64,000 nucleotides of DNA from Paenibacillus tundrae (lineage in GTDB: Bacteria > Bacillota > Bacilli > Paenibacillales > Paenibacillaceae). A model generated the notes under the pieces. That model was not told the origin of the DNA. It did not search any database and worked only from the letters and a program-made list of their open reading frames with translations. The position numbers were made by a program, and so were the translations under genes. This document shows, in pieces, positions 1 through 9,786 of the stretch; the stretch's first letter is position 1, and each line of letters opens with the position of its first letter. Where the stretch lies: assembly GCF_036884255.1 (NCBI RefSeq), contig NZ_CP145605.1, forward strand, positions 4,278,001 to 4,342,000. The letters are read 5' to 3'.

Positions 1-611
1 AATCGTCAATAATGCCGATACAAGCAGAGCACCCACGATTTTAATAGCTGTACTGATCACGAGCGCAGTCATTATTGTAATCAACATGTTTAACAATCGG
101 ACGGGCAAGCCCGTAACTGCCGCAGCGTCCTCTTCAAAACTAAGCAGGAAAAATTCTTTATGTAACAGAGCTACAACGATGACCACAATTAGAGTGACCA
201 CCCCTACTAGTTTCAAATCCGTGGCATCTAGAGTATAAATACTTCCGAATAAATAACTCATAACATCTGTGTTATACCCTTTGCCTAACGTGAAGAACAG
301 TGACGCCAGCGCTACGCCTCCGGACATAATAATCGCAATAGATAGCTCTGCATAACTCTTGTATGCCTTACGCAGCTTCTCAATCGCAAACGAAGCCAGT
401 ACAGCAAATACAAGTCCTACGCCAATCGGATATACCTCAATGAGGAATCCAAGTGCAACCCCGGCAATCGTCACATGAGAGAGCGTGTCCCCAATCATCG
501 ACAAACGTCGTAATACCAGAAATAACCCGATCAGCGGAGCAGTGATGCCAATTAACAATCCACCGGCTAGTGCCCGCTGAAAAAAATCACTCATTAAAAT
601 TTCCAAAACAT
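1..611 (-). CDS. znuB: Zinc ABC transporter permease, ZnuB/AdcB type (3' end cut off)
   Basis: Reading the minus strand from the ATG at 611 gives an uninterrupted frame that runs off the left window edge, so about 203 N-terminal codons are present and the C-terminus is missing. The protein is very hydrophobic, with several membrane segments, and contains a stretch reading RRLSMIGDTLSHVTIAGVA near residues 30-50. That is typical of the metal-ion ABC permease family (ZnuB/AdcB/MntB). An AAGGAG ribosome site lies 5 bases before the ATG. It is the last gene seen in the znuA-znuC-znuB order, behind a Zur-type operator, so zinc import is the likely role. Manganese import is the main alternative, less likely because of the His-rich binding protein. 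Confidence 0.88.
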
Positions 612-663
612 ACACGACTCCTTCTTCGGCCTTGCTCTAATCCAAACGTACCCAACACTGCAT

Positions 664-1422
664 CTATTTTACCAAGGAAGTAGTATGCTGTAGATTCGTT
701 TCCGCACAGTCTTCAATCTCATGGGAATGGCGAACATGAAAATGAATTTTACCGTTCGTTACAGCCGCCTGCGAACCCAGATAGTTCTCCATCCGATCCA
801 TATCATGGGATACCATCAAAAACGTCATCCGATGGTGTTCATGCATATGGGTAATTAATTCGAAGAAGCTGTCCTGCGATTCTGCATCGATTCCAACCGT
901 TGGTTCATCCAGAATAAGCAAATCTGGATGATTGATCAGTGCTCTTGCGAGAAACACACGCTGTTGCTGTCCTCCGGATAATTGTCCAATCCGCTTGTTC
1001 GCCAGATCCTCAATGCGCATCACCTGTAAGGCATCTGTGCATTGTTGCTGCGCTTTACGTGATATTCTCCGAAACATATTTTTGTTATTGTACAAGCCAG
1101 ACATGACCACTTCACGCACTGTTGCTGGAAAAAGTGGATTAAACGCATTTTTTTGCGGCACGTAACCGATTTGCTCCCAATCCTTAAACCGGCGAATGGA
1201 TTGTCCGAACAACTTAATATCCCCCTGTGCCGGAGGTAATAGTCCTACCAGCATCCGCAATAATGTTGTTTTCCCCGCTCCATTCGATCCGATTATACCA
1301 ACAAAGTCCCGTTCTTTAACCATAAAATTAAGATCGTTGATCACTTTCTGATCTCCATAAGAGAAGGAAAGCTTCTCGATCTCGATGATTGGATCATGAC
1401 ATAGTGGCATGATTTGCTGCAT
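664..1422 (-). CDS. znuC: Zinc ABC transporter ATP-binding protein
   Basis: This 252-residue ABC ATPase powers the membrane transporter encoded next to it. Counting from the chosen start, the Walker A motif GSNGAGKTT is at 45-53, the signature LSGGQQQR at 148-155 and Walker B LLILDEP at 168-174. I start at the ATG at 1422, which has AAGGGCGG about 8 bases upstream. An in-frame ATG at 1440 has no ribosome site but cannot be excluded. It lies between znuA (57 bases from the znuA stop) and znuB (52 bases before its start) on the same strand, so the three genes are probably co-transcribed. Length and motifs are normal for metal-type ABC ATPases. Confidence 0.9.
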   Translation of the reverse strand: MQQIMPLCHDPIIEIEKLSFSYGDQKVINDLNFMVKERDFVGIIGSNGAGKTTLLRMLVGLLPPAQGDIKLFGQSIRRFKDWEQIGYVPQKNAFNPLFPATVREVVMSGLYNNKNMFRRISRKAQQQCTDALQVMRIEDLANKRIGQLSGGQQQRVFLARALINHPDLLILDEPTVGIDAESQDSFFELITHMHEHHRMTFLMVSHDMDRMENYLGSQAAVTNGKIHFHVRHSHEIEDCAETNLQHTTSLVK

Positions 1423-1479
1423 TGCAAAGCCGCCCTTCATTATATATGAGGATTCTAAGTTAAAATCCTTCAGTCTACC

Positions 1480-2562
1480 TTATTTTAATGCGATCAATAG
1501 ATTTTGCAAATTTTTTTCCATCAAAGTGAAGTAATCATCACCATTATCCACCTGTTCTTTAGTCAATCCTTCAACTGGATTTAATACCATCGTCTCTACG
1601 TCTGCTTCACTCGCAAGTGTTTTGGCAAGTTTATCAGATACCAGCTCTTCGAAGAAAATATACTTAATGCCTTCATCCTTAACGAGCTTCGCCAGGTTAA
1701 CGATGTCCTGACCAGTCGGCTCAGCATCAGGAGATAGTCCCATAATAGCATGTTGAGTCAATCCATAATCGCGTGCCAAGTACCCGAACGCCTGATGAGA
1801 GACGACAATTTCTTTATTAGGAACTTGAGACAACTGTTCCGTAAAGCGTTGATCAAGTGCTACAAGTTTAGCATGTAGTTCTTCATAACGCTCTTCATAC
1901 CCGGCTTGGTGGGAAGGATCTGCTTCAACGAGACTATTTTTAATATTCTCTGCCATAATCATAGCCGATTTAGGACTTACCCATGTGTGTGGATCAACAT
2001 GATGATCCGCAACTTCTTCAGTGGCCGTTTCTTCATCAGAATGTTCATCTGTGTGCTCATCTGCATGTTCGTCCGCGTGCTCTTCATCATGCTCTGCACC
2101 ATGTCCGTGTCCGTCATCACCTTCAGCTGTTAACAGCGTAACGCCTTCACTTACAGCAACAGATTTCACTTGTGTATCGCTGTTCAGTGATTTGAGGAAA
2201 TTCGGAACCCACCCCTCAAGACCTGCACCATTATAAAGGAACAATTGAGCTTTGGATGTATTAACAATATCCTGGCTCTTAGGTGTCCATTCATGGGGTT
2301 CAACACCCGTAGGCAGCAAATTAATTACATTCGCATCTTCTCCACCAATAGCCGCTGTAAATGCATATACAGGATAAAAGGTCGTGACAACATTCACTTT
2401 ATCTTCCACAATCTTGGCATTATTCGATGTACTCTGGCCACAAGCCGTTAGGAGAATTAAGCTAACAATGAGGAAGCCGCTCCATACCCACTTCATCCGG
2501 TTCATCCCTGTATGCTTCGATGCATGGTTCTGCCCATCTGTATTCCTGTTTATTAAACGCAT
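1480..2562 (-). CDS. znuA: Zinc-binding lipoprotein of ABC transporter, ZnuA/AdcA type
   Basis: This is the extracellular substrate-binding lipoprotein of a cluster A-I metal transporter. A signal peptide ends in the lipobox LLTAC, with the lipid-bearing Cys at about 41. Conserved metal ligands are visible as His90 (PHEW), His192 (PHTW) and His256 (VVSHQAF). Between residues 151 and 188 there is an acidic His-rich loop with repeated DEH triplets, typical of zinc-specific (not manganese) binding proteins and thought to capture or sense zinc. The start at 2562 has GGAGTG 11 bases upstream. A later start nearer the signal peptide (codon 20) is possible. The frame upstream of 2562 overlaps the promoter and Zur-like operator, so it is unlikely to be translated. 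Confidence 0.92.
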   Translation of the reverse strand: MRLINRNTDGQNHASKHTGMNRMKWVWSGFLIVSLILLTACGQSTSNNAKIVEDKVNVVTTFYPVYAFTAAIGGEDANVINLLPTGVEPHEWTPKSQDIVNTSKAQLFLYNGAGLEGWVPNFLKSLNSDTQVKSVAVSEGVTLLTAEGDDGHGHGAEHDEEHADEHADEHTDEHSDEETATEEVADHHVDPHTWVSPKSAMIMAENIKNSLVEADPSHQAGYEERYEELHAKLVALDQRFTEQLSQVPNKEIVVSHQAFGYLARDYGLTQHAIMGLSPDAEPTGQDIVNLAKLVKDEGIKYIFFEELVSDKLAKTLASEADVETMVLNPVEGLTKEQVDNGDDYFTLMEKNLQNLLIALK

Positions 2563-2586
2563 GTTTATAATCACTCCGTATCTCTT

Positions 2587-2604
2587 AATCGTAAATATTA
2601 CTGA
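2587..2604 (-). promoter_or_regulatory. Zur-like operator over the znuA transcription start
   Basis: The minus strand reads TCAGTAATATTTACGATT, which matches the Bacillus Zur consensus (ATCGTAAT-N-ATTACGAT) in nearly all of the right half and most of the left half. It begins 4 bases downstream of the -10 box and covers the predicted start of transcription, where a bound repressor would block initiation. A zur-like gene lies 3 kb away at 5537-6001. Confidence 0.75.
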
Positions 2605-2608
2605 AAGA

Positions 2609-2637
2609 ATTATAGGGAACCTGTCTCTCATTGTCAA
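2609..2637 (-). promoter_or_regulatory. Promoter of the znuACB operon
   Basis: On the minus strand a perfect -35 TTGACA (2637-2632) is followed, after 17 bases, by a perfect -10 TATAAT (2614-2609). Transcription should start near 2602, about 40 bases before the znuA start codon. A fully consensus promoter needs a repressor, which fits the operator found over the start site. Confidence 0.85.
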
Positions 2638-2736
2638 GCAGCTTCCTATTCATTCTTACCTGGTATACAGAGTTCATAACAATATATGCTTGTTTTCTCA
2701 CGATCAGATCAGAAGTTACAGAATATGCAAAGAAGA

Positions 2737-2756
2737 TGACCCGAATGATCGGGTCA
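2737..2756 (-). terminator. Terminator after metG
   Basis: A perfect 8-bp stem (TGACCCGA/TCGGGTCA) with a 4-base loop lies about 80 bases after the metG stop, followed on the minus strand by a pyrimidine-rich TCTTCTTT. It separates metG from the znu promoter. Confidence 0.6.
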
Positions 2757-2838
2757 CCTCTTGAGAATAGCCATATGTTGCCATTGATTCGATATGTCCA
2801 ACTGAACGGTTACATATGAGTCTCGGTGTTAAAGCTTC

Positions 2839-4884
<2,046 letters not shown>

Positions 4885-4912
4885 TCACAATAGTTTGAAA
4901 AAGAACACAAAA

Positions 4913-5184
4913 AACTCCCGTCCCTATGGGACGAGAGTTGTTCTCACGTGTTACCACCCAAATTCCCTGTATCTTTTGCAAAACACAGGCTCTGTCGGTC
5001 CTTCGACCGTCCATTAACGCTGGATCACGCCTCAGCCTTACGACAACGGGTCTATCCCTGTGTGTACGCTCGAAAGAGGTTCCTCCAGGACCATTTCCAT
5101 CCTCCTCCCAGACCGGTTCTCAGCTCATCCGGCTCTCTGCACTGGGGGTGTGTCTGTACTTATCCCTTCACTGGAAATCATTAT
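4913..5184 (-). ncRNA. T-box leader (methionine) of metG
   Basis: Reading the minus strand, the leader has the AGTA of the Stem I loop-E region near 5160, the AGAGAGCCGG/GAACCGG apical part of Stem I, and on the 3' side GAA-ATG-G. The specifier codon is AUG (5094-5092) followed by a purine. The T-box sequence TGGGTGGTAACACG lies at 4960-4947. The leader ends in a strong terminator hairpin at 4939-4913 (stem of about 12 bp, then TTTTTT). In T-box systems uncharged tRNA pairs with the specifier and with the T-box bulge to prevent termination. The specifier matches the downstream metG. Confidence 0.93.
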
Positions 5185-5190
5185 ACGAAA

Positions 5191-5220
5191 AATATACTGA
5201 AACACGACCCTATTTGTCAA
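5191..5220 (-). promoter_or_regulatory. Promoter of the metG T-box transcript
   Basis: Perfect -35 TTGACA (5220-5215), an 18-base spacer and -10 TATATT (5196-5191) on the minus strand, just before the T-box leader. Confidence 0.8.
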
Positions 5221-5282
5221 GTTCATAGCGGCATTCACTTAGCCTGCCCAGATGAAAGAAAATTCATCTTCACACAAGACCT

Positions 5283-5534
5283 TTACTCCGAAATCACCAT
5301 CGATTTCTCAGTCTTAGGTGGCACTAAGTCGACTCCTCCTGGGTGAAAAGGATGGCATTTAGCGATCCGTTTCGCAGCGAGCAATGAGCCTTTGAACGCC
5401 CCGTGCACTTCAATCGCTTCCATTGCGTATGCTGAGCACGTTGGATAGAAGCGGCAGCTCGGGGGCTTCAGGGGAGAAATATAATTACGATAGACCCGTA
5501 TAGGAGCTTGCATAATTCGACGAGATATTTTCAT
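5283..5534 (-). CDS. yidD: Membrane protein insertion efficiency factor YidD
   Basis: This 83-residue basic protein has the YidD signature: an amphipathic N-terminus ([17 protein letters not shown]) followed by [15 protein letters not shown] and a CHPFHPGG motif near residues 60-67. The family sits at the inner face of the membrane near YidC and helps protein insertion. Its start is 2 bases past the stop of the upstream zur-like gene, with only a weak ribosome site, so it is probably translationally coupled. YidD is often linked to rpmH-rnpA-yidC, so the pairing with zur is a local arrangement. Confidence 0.92.
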   Translation of the reverse strand: MKISRRIMQAPIRVYRNYISPLKPPSCRFYPTCSAYAMEAIEVHGAFKGSLLAAKRIAKCHPFHPGGVDLVPPKTEKSMVISE

Positions 5535-5536
5535 TA

Positions 5537-6001
5537 TTAATGTTTCCCGTGGGAATGTTGATGTCCTGATGCAACTTTGGCTGGTGCATGTTCAGCGCAG
5601 TCTTTGCAATATCCGAATACTTCAAATTTATGATCCACGACCTGAAATTGTTCGGGCGCATCTGCGAGTTGCATTGGGCAGAACACGATCGGATATGTCT
5701 TCTGACATTTCAGACAGATCATGTGGTGGTGGTGGTGATCCTCACTACAAGAAGCTCTAAACTTCACACCATCTTCAAATACGACCTGCTCCAATACGCC
5801 TAACTCCTGCATGACACGAAGATTACGATACACCGTATCAAAGCTCAGTCCACTATAAGTTTTCCCCATATATTCATAAACATCCTTAGGCGTTAAATAC
5901 CCTGGAGATTCCGCAAACAAACGAGCCAACGTCTTCCGCTGATCCGTTATGCGAAGTCCCTGCGAGGACATCGTATTAATAATCTGTTCTGTTGACAGCA
6001 T
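5537..6001 (-). CDS. zur: Fur-family zinc uptake repressor Zur
   Basis: This 154-residue metalloregulator has an N-terminal winged helix ([20 protein letters not shown], about residues 52-71) and a C-terminal dimer/metal domain. [11 protein letters not shown] (about 89-99) and YCKDC (about 135-139) provide the sensory His residues and the two CxxC pairs of the structural zinc site. The HHHHH-x-ICLxC arrangement resembles Bacillus Zur more than Fur or PerR. The C-terminal tail GHQHSHGKH adds four His. AGGAGG precedes the ATG. A Zur-like operator is present at the znu promoter 3.4 kb away. Expected role: with zinc bound, repress zinc uptake genes. Confidence 0.85.
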   Translation of the reverse strand: MLSTEQIINTMSSQGLRITDQRKTLARLFAESPGYLTPKDVYEYMGKTYSGLSFDTVYRNLRVMQELGVLEQVVFEDGVKFRASCSEDHHHHHMICLKCQKTYPIVFCPMQLADAPEQFQVVDHKFEVFGYCKDCAEHAPAKVASGHQHSHGKH

Positions 6002-6154
6002 TACCTAAGCACCTCCTGTCATTCAAGCACTGCAATAATTGTTCAATAGTCTAACAAAATGAAAAAAATTCAACAACTCTCTTATCATAATGCCCTAAAT
6101 TGAGTTTAGAGTCAACGAAGCTCCTTAATCGCCTATTTTTCACACTGTCTATAT

Positions 6155-6184
6155 TAAAAAAGGACTCCATGAATGGAGTCCTTC
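6155..6184 (-). terminator. Terminator downstream of the secreted protein gene
   Basis: Stem GGACTCCA/TGGAGTCC with a short loop, followed on the minus strand by TTTTTT (about 6160-6155). It lies about 180 bases beyond the stop of the 6366-8621 gene and before zur. Confidence 0.75.
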
Positions 6185-6215
6185 CCGACGGTTCAGAAGA
6201 AATTAATCCTTCAAA

Positions 6216-6278
6216 GTGCGTGTTCAAAAAGGTCGGTTTTCAGTGCCAAGAAGATGGGATGACTTTTTGAACAACCTC
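6216..6278. mobile_element. Internally deleted copy of a MITE-like element
   Basis: This 63-bp segment begins GTGCGTGTTCAAAAA and ends TTTTTGAACAACCTC. Those are the two ends of the full element at 27133-27311, here in the opposite orientation. The first 47 bases match that element closely, including GAAGATGGGATGA, and then jump straight to the other terminal repeat. No obvious flanking duplication remains. Confidence 0.75.
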
Positions 6279-6365
6279 TCATAGACTTTTGGGGTGACAG
6301 GGTATATATGATATAAGCTTCACTCAAACCGTCTTTTGCTGAAACAGTAGCATGTTACTGCTCAA

Positions 6366-8621
6366 CTACTTCTCTTGCGGAAGTGGTGTGAACAGAAGAT
6401 TTACAGGAAGGTTACTTCCTGGTGCAGCCGAGAAGATAATTGTTACACTCTCACCGAAAGAACCTGTACGATGGAGAACACCTTGCTCGTTTGGTGCACT
6501 TAGAGATCTGCTGTCACTTGCCAGTTGTACAACTTGACCATTAACAAGCGCCACACCTGAGTATTTACCTCCACGAGGGTTAAATGAAATCAGTGTACGT
6601 GGAGCCACGTTATTGAGCGTAATTTTGTAAAGAACACCGAAGTTACCTGCGTTGGACGCTATTGTGTGAGCCATTGGGTCTGTTCCTTCCAAGTTTGGAT
6701 CACTTGAGTTGTCTCCGAGCGGAAGACGTGCAGGCTTCGAACCTACTTCCTGATCGTACGTAATTACACGAGTTGCGTTAGGATACGTTCCACGGTTATG
6801 AACCCCGTCACGATCCAGAACTGGCAGCGTCGCTAAAGCTTCAAAAGGATCTTTATTTTCTTCAATCATGATGACGTTATAATCGAGTGTATAATCGCTG
6901 AAAGTATCCGAATAAAGGGAGATAACTTGCCCTTCTTTCATTGGAATAGCATTAAGCTCAGTCAAGATCAGCTTGCTTTCGCCAGGGAGAATATACATTT
7001 TCTTCGTATCGACTCCAGTTTGAATTGACTTGAACCATTTATCAATGGACAATTTACCAGCTACGGTAGCAAACGGTGTAGGTCCGGCAAAGCCCATATT
7101 TTGCTGTTCGAATACAGCTGTGTACGGGTTGTTATTTGTTGCGATAACGTACATTTTCACTCGTTTACCTGTGTTGTTTACATGGTGAATCATGAAACGT
7201 GTCTGACCGAATGAAGATTCCTGGTATACAATTCCTTCCGTATTTACGGTTTCAGGGCTATTACTACGAATCAACAAACTTGGCTCATCCGTGTACGTAT
7301 AAGGAACTTTCTCCATCGCAGGCACTTCGCCACCGTTGAAGGTAAACTTGTCACCTACCGGCGTGAACAACTGATTGAAATCGGACAAGCTGTAAAGCGT
7401 TTCGCCCGTAATATTAATCGTTTTGGTGTAGCTATCGCTTGCACCATGTTTATCCGTAACGGTAATCGTTACAGTCTTTGGTCCCGGTACAAAGAATGCA
7501 AGGGCATTATTGTCCCATACCGTTTTGGTAATTGCATTTTCGTCATCCGTGCTTTGGTCAATATAGGTGATTTTTTCACCCATTTTGTACTCTTCTTTAT
7601 CTGTTGTAAACATCGCTACTGGCGGAAGGTTTGGTTTCTCCACCTTGATCGTCAGCGAGTATGGATCACTCCATTGACCGCTTGAATCTTGGACCGCATA
7701 GGTTACCGTGTATGTACCTGGTTGGTCAAATATATCTTGACGGCCTGTCCAGCGCTCATCCACAATGGCAAGGCCTTTGGGAGAACTGGATTTCGTTGTA
7801 TATGTCACTACATCGCCAGCAAAAATTTCTTTTTGAACAGTGAAGCTAGCTGCTGGCTTTGTATTTAGGTTCAATACAACAGTCTTTGCAGATTGATTTA
7901 CTGTATAAGTAATGTTGAGCGCCTGTGTAATGGAAGTCAAAGGCACCATAAACGTATTTTTCTCTTGATAAGCAGGACCCTTCATGGATCTTGATTCACC
8001 ATTTACGGTATAGATCGTGCTGTTAGTCTTAAAACGAAGTTCATCTTCACCACTAATAATAATGGTTTCTTTCGTTGTATTATCGTATTTCACGTCATAT
8101 CCAACCCGATCTACCAGAGCACGGATTGCAACATAAGATACACCATTTTTGACAGCCATCGGTTGTCCAGCAAGGTACGTCTTGCCATCTTGCATCATTT
8201 TGTTGCTGTTCATGTACAGCGTCAGGTCACCACCTGTAGTACCGGAACTCACTTGATTGCCAGTGGCTGGCTGTTCAACTTCTACCGGTGTAGGTGCAGG
8301 CGTTTCTCCCTCTTCAGCTTCTGGTGTTTCCGTTTCCGTTACCGGCTCAACAGGAGTCACTTCCGTCGCTGGAGGTTCTGTTGTTCCAGGATTTACTTCT
8401 TCGTTTGCATCATTCTGCGTTGGTTGTGTATCTGCCCCGGATTTCACATCCGATTCGGAAATCGTTTGTTCTTTTTTCAATACCTCCACGGATTTAACTG
8501 TGGCTTTATTTACGGGTGTAGTTTCGCTTTGGTCGGTTGATTGTGCGCTAGCTGGAAGTACTGCAAACGCTTGAAAAACAGCTAAAGCGGTAAGTATGGA
8601 CAAGTTCTTTTTCAGATTCAT
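6366..8621 (-). CDS. Secreted protein with copper-amine-oxidase N-terminal-like domain and PKD-like repeats
   Basis: The 751-residue product starts with a clear signal peptide (MNLKKNLSILTALAVFQA, cleavage near ASA at about 25). A low-complexity Pro/Thr/Glu-rich linker follows to about residue 125. Residues of about 135-255 (LYMNSNKMMQDGKTYLAG ... YVAIRALVDRVGYDVKYD) match the copper amine oxidase N-terminal (stalk) family, a common wall or exported module in Paenibacillus that has no oxidase activity of its own. Two Ig/PKD-like segments follow at about 265-400 (for example GPKTVTITVTDKHGASDSYT). The remaining 350 residues look like beta-rich exported protein without a family I recognise. It is a single-gene unit with AGAAGGAG upstream. 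The surface role is inferred and the substrate is unknown. Confidence 0.8.
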   Translation of the reverse strand: MNLKKNLSILTALAVFQAFAVLPASAQSTDQSETTPVNKATVKSVEVLKKEQTISESDVKSGADTQPTQNDANEEVNPGTTEPPATEVTPVEPVTETETPEAEEGETPAPTPVEVEQPATGNQVSSGTTGGDLTLYMNSNKMMQDGKTYLAGQPMAVKNGVSYVAIRALVDRVGYDVKYDNTTKETIIISGEDELRFKTNSTIYTVNGESRSMKGPAYQEKNTFMVPLTSITQALNITYTVNQSAKTVVLNLNTKPAASFTVQKEIFAGDVVTYTTKSSSPKGLAIVDERWTGRQDIFDQPGTYTVTYAVQDSSGQWSDPYSLTIKVEKPNLPPVAMFTTDKEEYKMGEKITYIDQSTDDENAITKTVWDNNALAFFVPGPKTVTITVTDKHGASDSYTKTINITGETLYSLSDFNQLFTPVGDKFTFNGGEVPAMEKVPYTYTDEPSLLIRSNSPETVNTEGIVYQESSFGQTRFMIHHVNNTGKRVKMYVIATNNNPYTAVFEQQNMGFAGPTPFATVAGKLSIDKWFKSIQTGVDTKKMYILPGESKLILTELNAIPMKEGQVISLYSDTFSDYTLDYNVIMIEENKDPFEALATLPVLDRDGVHNRGTYPNATRVITYDQEVGSKPARLPLGDNSSDPNLEGTDPMAHTIASNAGNFGVLYKITLNNVAPRTLISFNPRGGKYSGVALVNGQVVQLASDSRSLSAPNEQGVLHRTGSFGESVTIIFSAAPGSNLPVNLLFTPLPQEK

Positions 8622-8895
8622 TCTTTGTCTTTGGCTCCTTCTGCTCCCATTTTATAAATATCCCCCTCAAAAAGTCATACTATTAGACGCTTATAAACGG
8701 GAAAAGTTGCTAAAAATATTTTAATAGAAATGTAAACTTTGAATAATGTGAACAAACCTCGCCAAAACTTTCCGGACAAGGCTTTAATCAAGCTCATGAA
8801 TTTCTTCAATACTATGAAACTACTGATCTATCAACATTTACACCTGGTATAAACGTTTGAACAGACGTTTTGGTTTCAACCCATTCAAATAAAAA
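8622..8895. other. AT-rich intergenic stretch without a recognised gene
   Basis: It lies between the start of the secreted-protein gene and the pflA terminator. It must contain the promoter of that gene, but I cannot place -35 and -10 boxes with confidence. No coding frame or structured RNA was seen. Confidence 0.4.
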
Positions 8896-8929
8896 AGCAG
8901 CCTTGCGATTCGTCATCGCTTTGGCTGCT
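8896..8929 (-). terminator. Terminator of pflA
   Basis: Stem AGCAGCC/GGCTGCT, with an inner GCGATGACGAATCGC hairpin, followed on the minus strand by TTTTTTA, just after the pflA stop. Confidence 0.85.
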
Positions 8930-8941
8930 TCTGTATATTCA

Positions 8942-9694
8942 TCATTGGCTCGAACAAGCTGCCCCTGATGTTTCCTCTCTCCCTTGCTGGATCAATCGAT
9001 AAGCACGCTCAACCTCTTCTTCACTCGGAGAAGGGACACCTTCAAGCGGGTACACCTTGCCAAGCGCTTCCCATTTGTAGATCCCCATCTGGTGATAGGG
9101 AAGAATTTCGAACTTCTCAACCCCATTTAATGTACCAATAAATCTTCCGAGGTTAAGTAAGTCCTCTTCATCATTGTGAATGCCAGGCACATATACGTGG
9201 CGTATCCACATTTTGCGTCCTTGCTCAGACAACCACTGAGCTGTCTTCAGCGTTCGTTCATTGGATTTTCCAGTCAACTTCATATGTTTCTCATTATCGA
9301 TATGCTTCAGGTCGAGCAACACTAAGTCTGTGTTATCCAGTAGTTCATGTATACGCTCAGGTTCGTTGAATCCATTACTATCTAGCGTGGTGTGAAGTCC
9401 CCAGCGGCGTTTGACTTCCTTGAACACTTGGGCTACAAAATGAGCTTGGAGCGTTGGTTCCCCACCGGATACGGTGAGTCCCCCGCCTGAACTACGATAG
9501 TAGGAAAGGTAAGGCTCGATCTCCGCCAATACCTCCTCTACAGTTGTTTCCTTGCCTCCGTCCAGTGCCCACGTATCGGGATTGTGGCAATACTGACACT
9601 TGAGTAGACATCCTTGCATAAAGAGCACGAAGCGGATGCCTGGGCCGTCAACCGTCCCGAAAGTTTCGAGTGAATGAATATGTCCTTTAACCAT
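8942..9694 (-). CDS. pflA: Pyruvate formate-lyase-activating enzyme
   Basis: This 250-residue radical-SAM enzyme carries CLLKCQYC (Cys29, Cys33, Cys36), the CxxxCxxC site of the 4Fe-4S cluster. An N-terminal TFGTVDGPGIRFVLF and a GGEP motif (about residue 80) are typical of glycyl-radical-enzyme activases. It generates the glycyl radical on PflB under anaerobic conditions. It lies downstream of pflB on the same strand with a gap of 92 bases, so co-transcription from the Fnr-controlled pflB promoter is likely. A terminator follows at once. Length is normal. Confidence 0.95.
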   Translation of the reverse strand: MVKGHIHSLETFGTVDGPGIRFVLFMQGCLLKCQYCHNPDTWALDGGKETTVEEVLAEIEPYLSYYRSSGGGLTVSGGEPTLQAHFVAQVFKEVKRRWGLHTTLDSNGFNEPERIHELLDNTDLVLLDLKHIDNEKHMKLTGKSNERTLKTAQWLSEQGRKMWIRHVYVPGIHNDEEDLLNLGRFIGTLNGVEKFEILPYHQMGIYKWEALGKVYPLEGVPSPSEEEVERAYRLIQQGREETSGAACSSQ

Positions 9695-9786
9695 GCTGCC
9701 TCTTCCTTTCTATATCCGCATCCGCTGTGCGTTTAATTGTTGACCAGATGTTCCACTGGATTTGTCTTCACACTGTAATACTTGGT

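Noticed and set aside
1987..2110. DNA repeat in znuA
   Set aside because: The repeated pattern encodes the DEH-rich metal-binding loop and is a protein-level feature.
4926..5346. Open frames on the plus strand across the metG leader
   Set aside because: The region is explained by the T-box leader and its promoter on the minus strand.
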